Part shown: piece by piece, positions 7,795 to 18,755 of the stretch
Position numbering within the stretch: the first letter of the stretch is position 1
Layout: every line of letters begins with the position of its first letter
Assembly (NCBI RefSeq): GCF_001741865.1
Contig: NZ_CP017147.1
Location: 3,897,001 to 3,961,000, forward strand
Source of the DNA: Bosea vaviloviae
Lineage (GTDB): Bacteria; Pseudomonadota; Alphaproteobacteria; Rhizobiales; Beijerinckiaceae
Length of the DNA stretch: 64,000 nucleotides
Direction: 5' to 3'
Made by a program: the position numbers and the translations under genes
The notes under the pieces: generated by a model
What the model was told of the DNA's origin: nothing
Database searches by the model: none
Seen by the model: the letters and a program-made list of their open reading frames with translations, nothing else

Positions 7795-9428
7795 TGACCG
7801 CGCTGGCCAAGGAGAAGCGGTCCTCGGGGCCTGCTGCCGGGCAGGTTCCTGCCAATGACTCGACCGGGCTCGAGGCCTCGGGCCAGCATTCCTTGCTGCG
7901 CTTCATCACCTGCGGGTCGGTCGATGACGGCAAGTCGACGCTGATTGGCCGGATGCTCTACGAGGCCGGCGCGGTGCTCGACGATCAGCTCGACACGCTC
8001 GACGCCGATTCCCGCAAATTCGGCACGCAAGGGACGCAGCCCGATTTCGCCTTGCTCGTCGACGGCCTGTCGGCCGAACGCGAGCAGGGCATCACCATCG
8101 ATGTCGCCTATCGCTATTTCGCCACGGAGAAGCGCAGCTTCATCGTCGCCGACACGCCCGGCCACGAGCAATACACCCGCAACATGGCGACAGGCGCCTC
8201 GACCGCCGATCTCGCCATCATCCTGATCGATGCGCGCAAGGGCCTGCTGCCGCAGACGCGGCGGCATTCCTTCATCGTCTCGCTGGTCGGCGTCCGCCAT
8301 GTCGTGGTCGCGGTCAACAAGATGGACCTCGTCGGCTATGACGAGACCGTCTTCCGCCGCATCGTCGAGGATTATCGCGAGGCGACGAAGTCGCTGGGCT
8401 TCGCCTCGGTCCGCTTCATCCCGGTCTCGGCGCGCGACGGCGAGAATGTGATGCGTCGCTCGCCCGCGATGCCCTGGCATGACGGCCCGGCGCTGCTGCC
8501 CCTGCTCGAAACCATCGCGGTCGCGCCGGAGCAGCACGGCGAAGAGGGCTTCGTGCTGCCGGTGCAATGGGTCAACCGGCCCAATCTCGATTTCCGCGGC
8601 TATGCCGGTCTGGCCGTGCGCGGTCGCGCGCGCGTCGGCGATGCCGTGACTGTCCTGCCCTCGGGTCGCGCGAGTCGCATCGCCCGTTTGATCGGCGCGG
8701 CAGGCGAGGCCAGCAACGCCGCCGTAGGCCTGGCGGTGACCGTGACGCTGGAAGACGATGTCGATGTCTCGCGCGGCGATGTCATCGTCGCTGCGTCTTC
8801 ACCCGTGCCGGTCAGCCGCGAAGTGAAGGCGCGCCTGCTCTGGACCGGCGAGCGGGCTTTGCTGCAGGGCGGCCAGTTCCTGCTCAAGCTCGCGACGCAA
8901 AGCGCCAATGCGACGCTGGACGCGCTGCATCACAGCATCGATATCGAAGGTTTCCGTCCGGTGCCGGCCCAGAGCCTGCGCATGAACGGTATCGGCTTCG
9001 TTAGCTTGAAGCTCGACAAGCCCATTATCGCCCTGCCTTACCAGGAGAACCGTGAGCTTGGCGGCTTCATCCTGATCGACCGGATCAGCAACGAGACGGT
9101 CGCTTTCGGTTTCGTCGAGGCGGCTGCGGGCGCAGGCTCGGCCGGCGGTGCAGCGACCGGCCCGCTGGCGCGCCTGCGGCAGGCGCTCATCAAGACCGTC
9201 GGCCGTTCCGGCACGCCCGATCGCCGGTTGTGGCTGGCTGCGGTGAGCTGGCGGCTATTGAGCACCGCCGGGCTGTTCCTGGCGGCCTGGGCGGTAACCG
9301 AGCAGGTCGGCATATCTGGCGCGCTGGCGCTCGGAGATCTCGCCTTGCGGCCCTTGCTGCGCAAGCTCCATGCGCTGCTGTGGCGCGAGCGCGCAGGCTC
9401 GGCGTTGCAGGACGGCGCAGGTATCTGA
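7794..9428 (+). CDS. cysN: Sulfate adenylyltransferase subunit 1 CysN with C-terminal DUF2061-like domain
   Basis: GTPase that drives APS synthesis by CysD. P-loop GSVDDGKST at 41-49, DTPGHEQY and NKMD follow, then EF-Tu-like beta-barrel domains to about residue 440. At 544 residues it is longer than plain CysN (~470) and shorter than CysNC fusions (~630). The extra tail, about 470-535, is not an APS kinase: it has no second P-loop. It carries SWRLLSTAGLFLAAWAVT and LALRPLLRKLHALLW, two hydrophobic helices resembling DUF2061 membrane proteins. The domain may dock the sulfurylase at the membrane (inference). The 3' end carries a tandem repeat that includes the stop codon. Confidence 0.93.
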   Translation: MTALAKEKRSSGPAAGQVPANDSTGLEASGQHSLLRFITCGSVDDGKSTLIGRMLYEAGAVLDDQLDTLDADSRKFGTQGTQPDFALLVDGLSAEREQGITIDVAYRYFATEKRSFIVADTPGHEQYTRNMATGASTADLAIILIDARKGLLPQTRRHSFIVSLVGVRHVVVAVNKMDLVGYDETVFRRIVEDYREATKSLGFASVRFIPVSARDGENVMRRSPAMPWHDGPALLPLLETIAVAPEQHGEEGFVLPVQWVNRPNLDFRGYAGLAVRGRARVGDAVTVLPSGRASRIARLIGAAGEASNAAVGLAVTVTLEDDVDVSRGDVIVAASSPVPVSREVKARLLWTGERALLQGGQFLLKLATQSANATLDALHHSIDIEGFRPVPAQSLRMNGIGFVSLKLDKPIIALPYQENRELGGFILIDRISNETVAFGFVEAAAGAGSAGGAATGPLARLRQALIKTVGRSGTPDRRLWLAAVSWRLLSTAGLFLAAWAVTEQVGISGALALGDLALRPLLRKLHALLWRERAGSALQDGAGI

Positions 9429-9464
9429 GAGACGCAAGTATCTTGGAGACGCAAGTATCTAGGA
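9414..9464. repeat. 17-bp tandem repeat spanning the cysN stop codon
   Basis: Three 17-bp units at 9414-9430, 9431-9447 and 9448-9464. The first contains the last codons and TGA of cysN; the other two are near-identical copies downstream, followed by the first six bases of a fourth. Confidence 0.85.
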
Positions 9465-9511
9465 GACGCCGACCGGCATTCTGCCGGCCGGAGTTGATCA
9501 GGCGATGGGGA

Positions 9512-10390
9512 TCACGCCGCCTGCGAATAGCTGCTGGTTGCGGAGCTCGAGGCTCCCCACTGGTAGATGTTGCCATAGCTCTGCGAGGCGTTGAGGAACG
9601 CGGCGGGGGGCTGGGGCGGAGGCCCGCGCTTGTCCGACGCTTGCTGGAAGGCGGTCTGCTCGTCCTTGGAAATCGATCCGTTCTTGTCGGAATCGATTGC
9701 ATCGAACAGCTTGCTCAGAAGATCGCTCGAAGCCGTCGTGTCGGAAGACAGCGCACTCAGGAATTCGTCCTTGGCGACGCTGCCATCGGAATTCGCATCG
9801 AGCTGCGAGAAGATGTCCTGATCGTCGGAATCCTCGCTGGAGGCGTCCTGCGGAGGAGGTGGCGGCGGCGGCGGTCCGGCGACCTTGAGCGTGTCCTGGA
9901 AGGCCTTGGTCTCGTCCTTCGAGATCGAACCGTCGGAGTTGGAGTCGATCGCGTCGAAGAGGTCGCCCAAGGCGCTGGTCGAGTCGCTCGTGCCCATGGA
10001 GAAGGCGTGGGTAAACTCGTCCTTGGCGATGCCGCCGTCGGAGTTCGCATCGATCTGCGAGAAGATATCCTGATCGTCGCTTGTCGTGCTGTCGCTGGCG
10101 CTGCTGGTCTGGCCGGATTGAAGTCCGAACAGGAACGACTGCAACTGCTGGCCTGCCTTTTCGGCCTTGGCCTTGAACGCATCCGACTCCGCCTTTGTAA
10201 CCGAGCCGTCGCTATCGCTGTCGATCGCCTTGAAAAGCGCTTCGTTCTTGGCACTGTCAGCCCCCTTGGGAGCTCCGCTCTGGAACTCGTCGAGGCTGAG
10301 CGAGCCGCTGCTGTCGCCGTCTAACGTATCGAAGCTGGGTGGTTTCGGCGGAGGCGGACGAAAGCCGCCAACGCTGCCGATGCTGGACAT
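9512..10390 (-). CDS. Six-EF-hand calcium-binding protein, calsymin-like architecture
   Basis: 292 residues, very rich in Asp, Ser and Gly. Six canonical EF-hand loops start at D24, D57, D114, D149, D198 and D233 and end in Glu at position 12 (for example DANSDGSVAKDE). They form three pairs separated by proline-rich linkers, including a run of eight prolines. The same plan, three repeated modules with two EF-hands each, is known for calsymin (CasA) of Rhizobium etli, a secreted calcium-binding protein. There is no classical N-terminal signal peptide, so export, if any, would be non-classical. It stands alone between cysN and the aminobenzoate operon. A calcium buffer or sensor role is inferred from the loops only. 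Confidence 0.88.
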   Translation of the reverse strand: MSSIGSVGGFRPPPPKPPSFDTLDGDSSGSLSLDEFQSGAPKGADSAKNEALFKAIDSDSDGSVTKAESDAFKAKAEKAGQQLQSFLFGLQSGQTSSASDSTTSDDQDIFSQIDANSDGGIAKDEFTHAFSMGTSDSTSALGDLFDAIDSNSDGSISKDETKAFQDTLKVAGPPPPPPPPQDASSEDSDDQDIFSQLDANSDGSVAKDEFLSALSSDTTASSDLLSKLFDAIDSDKNGSISKDEQTAFQQASDKRGPPPQPPAAFLNASQSYGNIYQWGASSSATSSYSQAA

Positions 10391-10554
10391 GAAATGTCTC
10401 CATCACTGATTGCCGCCGGTCGACGGCGCAAACAGAGTCAAGGAGCAACTCATGCCGGATCGCTAAGCCTGTGCCATTGCGGAAAAGATCTTGGTTTCGA
10501 TTGTTTTCGAAATGCAGGCTTCGAAACATATGGAAACATAATCGCCGCGCCGGG

Positions 10555-10584
10555 CCAGGCCTTCACGGGTCAGGCCTTCAGCGG
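10555..10584. repeat. 15-bp tandem duplication at the ridA stop codon
   Basis: Units 10555-10569 and 10570-10584 match at 12 of 15 positions. The TGA of the RidA gene (10580-10578) lies in one unit and a second TGA at the same place in the other. A weaker example of the stop-spanning duplications seen at cysN, the monooxygenase gene and suyA. Confidence 0.55.
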
Positions 10585-10985
10585 CCGATGACCGCGGTCG
10601 CCTCGATCTCGATCAGGGCCTGCGGCTCGACCAGCGCCACCACCTGCACCACGGCCATGGCGGGGAAATGCCGGCCGAGCACCTCGCGATAGACCGGACC
10701 CATCTCCTTCAGGCTGGAGCGATAGGTCGCGATGTCGGTGACGTACCAGGTCAGCCGGACGATATCCTCGACCTGCCCGCCACCGGCCTCGACCACGGCC
10801 TTGATGTTGATCAGCGTCTGCCGAAGCTGCGGCAGGAAGCCCTGCGCGAAGATGCCGGCCGCGTCCCAGCCGACGAGCCCGCCGGTGACCAGGACGCGCC
10901 CCTCCGCGACCATGCCGTTGGCATAGCCGCGTGGCGTGGGCCAGCCCTCCGGCAGGATGGCGCGTTGTGTTGCAGCACTCGACAT
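10578..10985 (-). CDS. RidA family (YjgF/YER057c/UK114) protein
   Basis: 135 residues, typical chorismate-mutase-like RidA fold, probably a homotrimer. The C-terminal half has VVQVVALVEPQALIEIEATAVI, where family members place conserved ligand-contacting residues; the Arg of classic RidA deaminases is not evident there. RidA proteins hydrolyse reactive enamines and imines. As the last gene of a 2-aminobenzoyl-CoA operon, it could release ammonia from the enamine or imine formed after dearomatisation of the ring (inference). About 45 bp separates it from the ligase gene. The 3' end carries a short duplication that includes the stop. Confidence 0.88.
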   Translation of the reverse strand: MSSAATQRAILPEGWPTPRGYANGMVAEGRVLVTGGLVGWDAAGIFAQGFLPQLRQTLINIKAVVEAGGGQVEDIVRLTWYVTDIATYRSSLKEMGPVYREVLGRHFPAMAVVQVVALVEPQALIEIEATAVIGR

Positions 10986-11031
10986 GGTGTCGCCTCGGTT
11001 GGGCCGTTCCGGCTCGTGTTTCGAAGAAGGG

Positions 11032-12671
<1,640 letters not shown>

Positions 12672-12675
<4 letters not shown>

Positions 12676-13883
12676 CTCGCCCCCCGCCTAGCGGCATGTG
12701 TCTTCAGCAGGTCGCGTGCGATCACGACCTTCTGGACCTCGCTGGCGCCCTCATAGATACGCAAGGCCCTGATTTCCCGGTACAACTCCTCCACCTTGAC
12801 GCCCTTGGTCACACCGAGCCCGCCATGGATCTGGACGGCACGGTCGATGACGCGCTGGGCGTTCTCTGTTGCGACGAGTTTGGCGAGCGCCGCCTCGCGG
12901 GTGACGCGGGGTGCGCCGCGATCCTTGGTCCAGGCGGCGCGATAGACCAGCAGCGCTGCGGCATCGACCTCGGCCGCACTGTCGGCGATCGCGGCCTGCG
13001 ACAATTGCAGGTCGCCGAGCGTGCCGCCGAACAGCTTGCGGCCATTGGCGTGCGAGACCGTCTCGTGCAGCGCCCGCCGTGCGAAACCGAGTGCGGCTGC
13101 GCCGACTGTCGAGCGGAAGATGTCGAGCGTCGCCATCGCGACCTTGAAACCGTCGCCGGGGCCGCCGATGCGGTTCTCGAGCGGGATGCGGCAGGCATCG
13201 AAGCTCAAGGTGGCGAGCGGGTGCGGCGCGATCACATCGATGCGCTCGGCAATGCTCAGGCCGGGCGTGTCCGCCTCGACCAGATAGGCCGAGAGGCCGC
13301 GCGCGCCGGGCGCCTCGCCGGAGCGGGCGAAGACGACATAGTGGTCGGCAATGCCGCCATTCGAGATCCAGGTTTTTTCGCCGTCGATCCGGATATGCGT
13401 GTTGCCGTCCGGCGTCGCGGTCGTCGCCATTGCGGCGACGTCGGAACCGGCCTCCTTTTCCGATAATGCGAAGGCGGCGATGCGCTTGCCGTCGCGGATG
13501 CCGGGCAGGATGCGCTGCTTCATCGCCTCTGAGCCCGCGAGCGTGATCGACCCCGTGCCAAGCCCCTGCATGGCGAAGGCGAAATCGGCGAGCCCGTCAC
13601 GCGCCGCCAGGATCTCGCGGGCGAGGCAGAGTGTGCGGACGTCGAGCGTCTCGCTCAGGCCGCCATAGGCTGCCGGCACCACGGCCTTGAGGAAGCCCGC
13701 CTCGCCAAGTGCCTTGACGCGGGCTCCGCAGGCTACGTCGACATCGTCATGCGGCAAGCCGGGCAGGGTGGTGTCGGCCCAGGCCGAAAGCGCTTCGGCG
13801 AAGCGACGATGGCGATCCTCGAAGAAGGGCCAGTCGAGCGTGTCGGCCAGGATCGCCATGCCGAGAATGCCGCTGCCCGCCAT
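12672..13883 (-). CDS. Acyl-CoA dehydrogenase family protein
   Basis: FAD-dependent acyl-CoA dehydrogenase, 403 residues. Motifs [18 protein letters not shown] and [18 protein letters not shown] form the flavin and substrate pocket, and IYEGASEVQ puts the catalytic base at E378. The N terminus has an extended helical segment. In this operon it probably introduces or removes a double bond in the alicyclic CoA ester left after ring reduction (inference). TGAGATG spacing to the upstream hydratase gene and ATGA overlap with the ligase indicate one transcript. Confidence 0.92.
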
Positions 13884-13884
13884 C

Positions 13885-14718
13885 TCAATTCCCCTCGAAG
13901 ACCGGCTTCTGCTTGTTGGCGAAGGCGTGGTAGGCGCGGGTGAAATCCTCGGTCTGCATGCACAAGGCCTGCGCCACGGCTTCTGCCTCGATCGCGCTCT
14001 CGACCGACATCGCCCATTCCATTTCGAGCATGCGCTTGGTCATGGCGTTGGCGAAGGTCGGCCCGTCCGCGAGCTCGGCTGCCAGGGCCTGGGCCTCAGC
14101 GAGCAGGTTCTCCTTGGTCACGAGCCGGTTGAGGAAGCCCCAGCGTTCGGCTTCCTCGCCCTTCAGCACGCGGCCGGTGTAGAGCAATTCGGCTGCGCGT
14201 CCCTGGCCGACGATGCGCGGCAGCATCGCGCAGGCGCCCATGTCGCAGCCGGCCAGGCCGACACGGTTGAACAGGAAGGCGATCTTGCTCTCGGCCGTGC
14301 CCAGCCGCAGATCGGACGCCATCGCCATGATCGCACCCGCGCCGGCGCAGATGCCGTCGATCGCGGCGATGACCGGCTGCGGGCAGGCGCGCATCGCCTT
14401 GACCAGTTCCCCGGTCATGCGGGTAAATTTCAGCAACTCCTTGGTCTCCATCGCGACCAGCGGCCCGATGATCTCGAAGACGTCGCCGCCGGAGGAGAAG
14501 TTGCCGCCGGCGCCGGTGACGACGATCGCCTTGACGTCTTCTTCCTTCTGCGCGGCCAGGAAGAAATCGGTGAGTTCGCGGTAGCTTGCGAAGGTCAGCG
14601 GATTCTTCTTCTCAGGTCGATTCAGCATCACCGTCGCGACCTTGCCGGCGACGTTCAGTTGGAAATGCGCCGGTGTGAAATTCGCCAGCGGCAAGGTCGT
14701 GGCGTTGGCGAGGCTCAT
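13885..14718 (-). CDS. Enoyl-CoA hydratase/isomerase family protein
   Basis: Crotonase-fold protein of 277 residues. The CoA-binding loop and oxyanion hole are visible in [13 protein letters not shown] and [19 protein letters not shown], and [17 protein letters not shown] lies where catalytic acids usually sit. It could hydrate the ring double bond or open the ring hydrolytically, both known reactions of crotonases in aromatic CoA pathways. Overlaps marR by four bases and is followed by the dehydrogenase after one base. Confidence 0.9.
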   Translation of the reverse strand: MSLANATTLPLANFTPAHFQLNVAGKVATVMLNRPEKKNPLTFASYRELTDFFLAAQKEEDVKAIVVTGAGGNFSSGGDVFEIIGPLVAMETKELLKFTRMTGELVKAMRACPQPVIAAIDGICAGAGAIMAMASDLRLGTAESKIAFLFNRVGLAGCDMGACAMLPRIVGQGRAAELLYTGRVLKGEEAERWGFLNRLVTKENLLAEAQALAAELADGPTFANAMTKRMLEMEWAMSVESAIEAEAVAQALCMQTEDFTRAYHAFANKQKPVFEGN

Positions 14719-15260
14719 GCCTTGTCTCCGTTGGCTGCCTTGTCTCCGTTGGCGCGCTGCGCGATGGCCGCATGCAGGGAGGTTTTTGTGCGGCCGAGCA
14801 GCCGGAACAGTTGCGTGGTCTCGGCATGGTCGAGCCCGGCAAAAAGCTCCGCGATCCAGCCCTCATGCCGCTCGGCCATCGCCTTGAAGGCTTTGCGCCC
14901 CTGCGCCGTCAGCGTCAGCACCTGCACGCGCCGGTCCTGCGCGGCGGCGCGCTTGTCGACGAGCCCGTCGGCCAGGAGCCCGGCGACGACGGCGGTGACA
15001 TTGCCGTTCGAGACCATCAATCGCTGCGAGACCTCGCCGACGGTCATGCCGGTGGTCGATTTCTCGAGCTGCGCCATCAGGTCGAAGCGCGGCAGTGTCG
15101 TCTTGAACTCCTCGCGCAGGCGGTTGCGGATCTCGGTCTCGATCAGGGTCGAGCAGGTCAGCAGCCTGAGCCAGAGCCGTAATTCGTCCTTGTGATCGCC
15201 GGGGCGTTCGCTGGCCTTGGTCTCGCGGTCGAGCACGAGGCTGGGGGAGGGCGTTTCCAT
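14715..15260 (-). CDS. MarR family transcriptional regulator of the aromatic-CoA cluster
   Basis: 181 residues with a winged-helix core: [20 protein letters not shown] is the recognition helix region and [18 protein letters not shown] is the wing. MarR proteins in aromatic catabolism usually repress until an aromatic acyl-CoA or acid binds. The gene lies inside the operon it probably controls, 3 bp after the SDR. Two similar dyads in the SDR/monooxygenase divergent region are likely operators. The C terminus ends in a duplicated hexapeptide (ANGDKA twice), from an 18-bp tandem duplication at 14719-14754. Confidence 0.92.
   Translation of the reverse strand: METPSPSLVLDRETKASERPGDHKDELRLWLRLLTCSTLIETEIRNRLREEFKTTLPRFDLMAQLEKSTTGMTVGEVSQRLMVSNGNVTAVVAGLLADGLVDKRAAAQDRRVQVLTLTAQGRKAFKAMAERHEGWIAELFAGLDHAETTQLFRLLGRTKTSLHAAIAQRANGDKAANGDKA
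14719..14754. repeat. 18-bp tandem duplication at the marR 3' end
   Basis: Units 14719-14736 and 14737-14754 differ at one position and encode ANGDKA twice at the C terminus, directly before the marR stop / enoyl-CoA hydratase start overlap. Confidence 0.85.
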
Positions 15261-15263
15261 GGC

Positions 15264-16019
15264 CTAGAACTCCCCGCCATTGATCAGGATCGATTGTCCG
15301 GTGATGGATTGGCTGGCCGGCCCACAGAGATAGAGCACGGCGGCCGCGACCTCCTGCGGCGCGATCAAGCGCCCTTGCGGATTGTCCTTCACCAATTGCG
15401 CCAGCGCCTGCTCGTCTGTGAGGCCGGTCTTGGTGGTGATCGCGTTGATGCTGCCTGCGACCATGTCGGTGTCGGTGTAGCCCGGGCAGATCGCGTTGAC
15501 CGTGACGCCGGCGCGCGCCGTTTCCAGCGCAAGCGAGCGCACCAGGCCGATCACGGCATGTTTGGCGGCGGCATAGGCGGAGACATAAGCGTAGCCGCGA
15601 TGCCCGGCGGTCGAGGCGATCGCGATCAAGCGGCCGTTGCGGCGCTCCAGCATGCCGGGCAGCACCGCGTGGAAGGCATTGACCGTTCCGATCAGGTTGA
15701 TCTCGTTCATGCGGCGGAAGCGCTCGGCATCGCTGCGTGTGAACGGCCCGGTCTCGACTGCGCCGGCATTGGCGATGACGATGTCGAAAGGCTGGATTTG
15801 CGCCAGGGCGGCAGCGGCGGCGGCAGTCGCTGCCTCGTCGCGGATATCGCAGGACATGAACGCGTCCGCGTCGCCGGCTTCGACCGCCTCTTGCAGAACC
15901 TTTGCGTCGCGCCCGATGATGCTGACGCGGGCGCCCTCGCGCTTCAGCGCGGCCGCGACGGCGCGCCCGATGCCGCGCCCACCGCCTGTCACCAGTGCAT
16001 GCTGTCCTGCCAGACCCAT
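15264..16019 (-). CDS. SDR family oxidoreductase, probable 3-hydroxyacyl-CoA dehydrogenase of the aromatic pathway
   Basis: Classical SDR of 251 residues: cofactor loop TGGGRGIG at about 11-18, NAG in IVIANAGAV, catalytic Ser in IASTAGHRGYAYV and SAYAAAKHAV giving YxxxK. Ends SITGQSILINGGEF. First gene of the minus-strand operon, directly downstream of the putative MarR operator. A beta-oxidation-like 3-hydroxyacyl-CoA dehydrogenase role fits its company (hydratase, acyl-CoA dehydrogenase). The exact substrate is inferred. Confidence 0.9.
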   Translation of the reverse strand: MGLAGQHALVTGGGRGIGRAVAAALKREGARVSIIGRDAKVLQEAVEAGDADAFMSCDIRDEAATAAAAAALAQIQPFDIVIANAGAVETGPFTRSDAERFRRMNEINLIGTVNAFHAVLPGMLERRNGRLIAIASTAGHRGYAYVSAYAAAKHAVIGLVRSLALETARAGVTVNAICPGYTDTDMVAGSINAITTKTGLTDEQALAQLVKDNPQGRLIAPQEVAAAVLYLCGPASQSITGQSILINGGEF

Positions 16020-16047
16020 CCTGAGCGACCTCCTGATGAATCAATAT

Positions 16048-16061
16048 ATTTTAGGTCTAAA
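16048..16061. promoter_or_regulatory. Candidate MarR operator, SDR-proximal
   Basis: ATTTTAGGTCTAAA contains the dyad TTTAG-GT-CTAAA and lies about 30 bp upstream of the SDR start. Eleven bases (ATTTTAGGTCT) recur in reverse orientation in the second dyad near the monooxygenase gene. Confidence 0.6.
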
Positions 16062-16197
16062 GGAATTTGCAAGCGTCCTGATCGGGTTGGAGACTGGCGA
16101 TGAAATCGCGTGGAAACTGCCATGGGTCGGCCGCGTGCGATCAAATATGACACCCGTCGTTCGATTTTAAGGCGAGCGAAATGAGCCTCTTGAGATA

Positions 16198-16223
16198 AAA
16201 TTATTTCAGACCTAAAATAATTT
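16198..16223. promoter_or_regulatory. Candidate MarR operator, monooxygenase-proximal
   Basis: AAATTATTT (16198-16206) and AAATAATTT (16215-16223) are perfect arms around CAGACCTA. The site includes AGACCTAAAAT, the reverse complement of part of the other dyad, and ends 22 bp before the monooxygenase start, where a repressor would block transcription. Confidence 0.6.
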
Positions 16224-16245
16224 CATAGCCCATTTTTCGGAGGTC

Positions 16246-18573
16246 ATGATGCGCATCGCGGTTGTTGGTGGCGGACCCGCCGGGCTCTATTTCGCGCTCC
16301 TGATGAAGCGCGACTGGCCGCAGCTCGAGGTCACGGTCTTCGAGCGCAACCAGCCCGACGACACCTTCGGCTTCGGAGTCGTCTTCTCCGACCAGACGCT
16401 CGACACCTTCAAGGCTGCCGATGCGACGAGCTATGCCGCGATCCGCGACAATTTCGCATACTGGGACGATGTCGAGATCCATTTCAAGGACAACGTCCAC
16501 CGCGTCTCCGGCAACGGCTTCTGCGGCTGCTCGCGCCGGTCCCTGCTCATGCTGGTGCAGGCTCGCGCCCGCGAACTCGGTGTCTCCCTTCGTTTCGGCG
16601 AGGAGGCTGCCGATATCGAGGTGCTGAAGCGCGACTTCGATCTCGTCGTCGCCGCCGACGGCATCAACAGCCTTATCCGCGAGGGTTGGCGCGAGCGCTT
16701 CCAGCCCGAGACCGACCTGCGGCCCAACATCTTCACCTGGATGGGATCGACCCGCCCCTTCGACGCCTTCAATTTCTTCTTCAAGGAAACCGAGTTCGGG
16801 CTCTTCATCGCCCATTGCTACCAATATGAGGTCGGCCGCTCGACCTGGGTGCTGGAGACCGACCCCGAGACCTTCGCCAAGGCGGGGCTCGACAAGCTGA
16901 GCGAAGCGGAATCGGCCGCCTTTCTCGAAGGCGTCTTCGCCGAGGAACTGCAGGGCCACAAACTGGTCACCAACCGCTCGCTCTGGCGAAATTTCCCGAT
17001 GATCCGTTGCCGCAACTGGGTTTCGGAGAACGTCGTCCTGATCGGCGACGCCAAGGCGACGGCGCATTTCTCGATTGGCTCGGGCACCAAACTCGCGATG
17101 GAAGACGCGATCGCCCTGCACAAGGCCTTCGGCAAGGCGCAATTGAACGTCACTGAGGCGCTGAGCCTGTTCGAGCGCACGCGCCGCGAGGAGGTCGAGA
17201 AGACCCAGCACGCGGCCGATGTTTCTCTGGTCTGGTTCGAGCAGTTGCGCCGCTTCTGGGATTTCGACCCGCTGCGTTTCGCCTTCGGCCTGATGACGCG
17301 CTCCAAGGCGATCACCTATGACAATCTGGCCCTGCGCGCGCCGGGCTTCGTCGCGGCGATCGACAGGCTGGTCGCGCAGGAGCTCGGCCCGCTCGCCCGC
17401 ACCCGCAAGGACGGAGCGCCCGTGCCGCCGGCCTTCCAGCCGCTCAAGCTGCGCGAGATGCAGGTCGAGAACCGCATGGTGCTCTCGCCGATGTGCCAGT
17501 ATTCGGCTCGGGATGGCCTACCCAACGACTGGCACCTGATGCATTACGGCTCGCGCGCCATTGGCGGCCCTGGGCTGATCTTCACCGAGATGACCTGCGT
17601 GGCGGCCGATGCCCGCATCACCCCGGGCTGCGCCGGGCTCTATACCGATGCGCAGGAAGCTGCTTGGGCCCGGATCGTCGACTTCGTCCATGTCAATTCG
17701 GTGGCGAAGATCTGCCTCCAGCTCGGCCATGCCGGGCGCAAGGGCGCGACCAGATTGATGTGGGACGGCATGGACAAGCCGCTGGAGGAGGGCGCCTGGC
17801 CGATCATCTCGGCCTCGCCCTTGCCCTATTACCCCGAGAGCCAGACCCCGCGCGAGATGAGCCGCTCCGACATGGACCGGGTGAAGGCCGAGTTCGTCGC
17901 GGCAGCGCAGCGTGGCGAGCGCGCCGGCTTCGACATGCTGGAGCTGCACTGCGCCCATGGCTATCTGCTGGCGAGCTTCCTCTCGCCGCTGACCAATCAC
18001 CGGACGGATGACTATGGCGGCTCGGTCGAGAACCGCCTGCGCTATCCGCTCGAGGTCTTCCGCGCCCTGCGCGAAGCCTGGCCACCGGAAAAGCCGATGT
18101 CGGTGCGCATCTCCGCGACCGACTGGAAGGCGGGCGGCGTGACCCCGCAGGACATGATCGCGATCTCCACGGCCTTCGCGGAGGAGGGCTGCGACCTCGT
18201 CGACGTCTCGACCGGGCAGACCGTCAACGACAGCCGCCCGATCTATGGCCGTATGTTCCAGACGCCGTTCTCCGACCAGATCCGCAACGAGGCCCGGGTC
18301 GCGACCATGTGCGTCGGCAACATCACCTCGGCCGACCAGGTCAACACCATCATCGCCTCGGGCCGCGCCGACCTTGTCGCGCTCGGCCGGCCGCATCTGG
18401 CCGATCCCTCCTTCGTGCTGCGCGCCGCCGCCTGGTATGGCGTCGATGTCGCCCAGCCGGTGCAATACCAGCCCGGCCAGGACCAGCTCATGCGCAACAC
18501 CCCGCGCGAGCGTGAAGAAAGCGAGGCGCTGAAGCTCAAGGCCAAACCGAGCCGCCACGCGGTCTCGGTCTAA
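16246..18573 (+). CDS. Bifunctional FAD monooxygenase / FMN reductase, 2-aminobenzoyl-CoA monooxygenase/reductase (salicylyl-CoA 5-hydroxylase) family
   Basis: 775 residues made of two enzymes. Residues 1 to about 385 are an aromatic-ring FAD monooxygenase: GGGPAGLYF near residue 8 and [19 protein letters not shown] around 265. From about 397 to 755 it is an Old Yellow Enzyme-type NADH:flavin oxidoreductase ([38 protein letters not shown]). This fusion is known from 2-aminobenzoyl-CoA monooxygenase/reductase of Azoarcus evansii, which hydroxylates and reduces the ring of the CoA thioester; database names often say salicylyl-CoA 5-hydroxylase. A ligase, beta-oxidation genes and RidA next door favour the 2-amino substrate. 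GGAGG lies before tandem ATGs at 16246/16249. The 3' end is duplicated in tandem. Confidence 0.93.
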   Translation: MMRIAVVGGGPAGLYFALLMKRDWPQLEVTVFERNQPDDTFGFGVVFSDQTLDTFKAADATSYAAIRDNFAYWDDVEIHFKDNVHRVSGNGFCGCSRRSLLMLVQARARELGVSLRFGEEAADIEVLKRDFDLVVAADGINSLIREGWRERFQPETDLRPNIFTWMGSTRPFDAFNFFFKETEFGLFIAHCYQYEVGRSTWVLETDPETFAKAGLDKLSEAESAAFLEGVFAEELQGHKLVTNRSLWRNFPMIRCRNWVSENVVLIGDAKATAHFSIGSGTKLAMEDAIALHKAFGKAQLNVTEALSLFERTRREEVEKTQHAADVSLVWFEQLRRFWDFDPLRFAFGLMTRSKAITYDNLALRAPGFVAAIDRLVAQELGPLARTRKDGAPVPPAFQPLKLREMQVENRMVLSPMCQYSARDGLPNDWHLMHYGSRAIGGPGLIFTEMTCVAADARITPGCAGLYTDAQEAAWARIVDFVHVNSVAKICLQLGHAGRKGATRLMWDGMDKPLEEGAWPIISASPLPYYPESQTPREMSRSDMDRVKAEFVAAAQRGERAGFDMLELHCAHGYLLASFLSPLTNHRTDDYGGSVENRLRYPLEVFRALREAWPPEKPMSVRISATDWKAGGVTPQDMIAISTAFAEEGCDLVDVSTGQTVNDSRPIYGRMFQTPFSDQIRNEARVATMCVGNITSADQVNTIIASGRADLVALGRPHLADPSFVLRAAAWYGVDVAQPVQYQPGQDQLMRNTPREREESEALKLKAKPSRHAVSV

Positions 18574-18683
18574 TCAAGCGAGCCGAGCCGCCACGCGGTC
18601 TCGGTCTAATCAAGCGAGCCGAGCCGCCACGCGGTCTCGGTCTAATCAAGAGAGCCGAGCCGCCACGCAGTCTCGGCCTGAAG
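18547..18683. repeat. 36-bp tandem repeat (3.8 copies) spanning the monooxygenase stop codon
   Basis: Units start at 18547, 18583, 18619 and 18655 (last one partial and diverged). Unit 1 holds the final codons (PSRHAVSV) and TAA stop; units 2 and 3 repeat both. Each unit can fold into a hairpin CCGAGCCGC-CAC-GCGG(T)CTCGG with one bulged base, so the mRNA ends in an array of near-identical hairpins. No spacers, so not a CRISPR. Confidence 0.93.
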
Positions 18684-18755
18684 TCGGGCGCGGGGGGAAC
18701 ATCCGGTGTGCCCGCCTGTTTCTTGAGCATCACAGTCCCAGCCAGAAGGACCGAC

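Noticed and set aside
18547..18683. Possible CRISPR-like array
   Set aside because: 36-bp units are directly adjacent with no spacers and derive from the coding end of the upstream gene; no cas genes.
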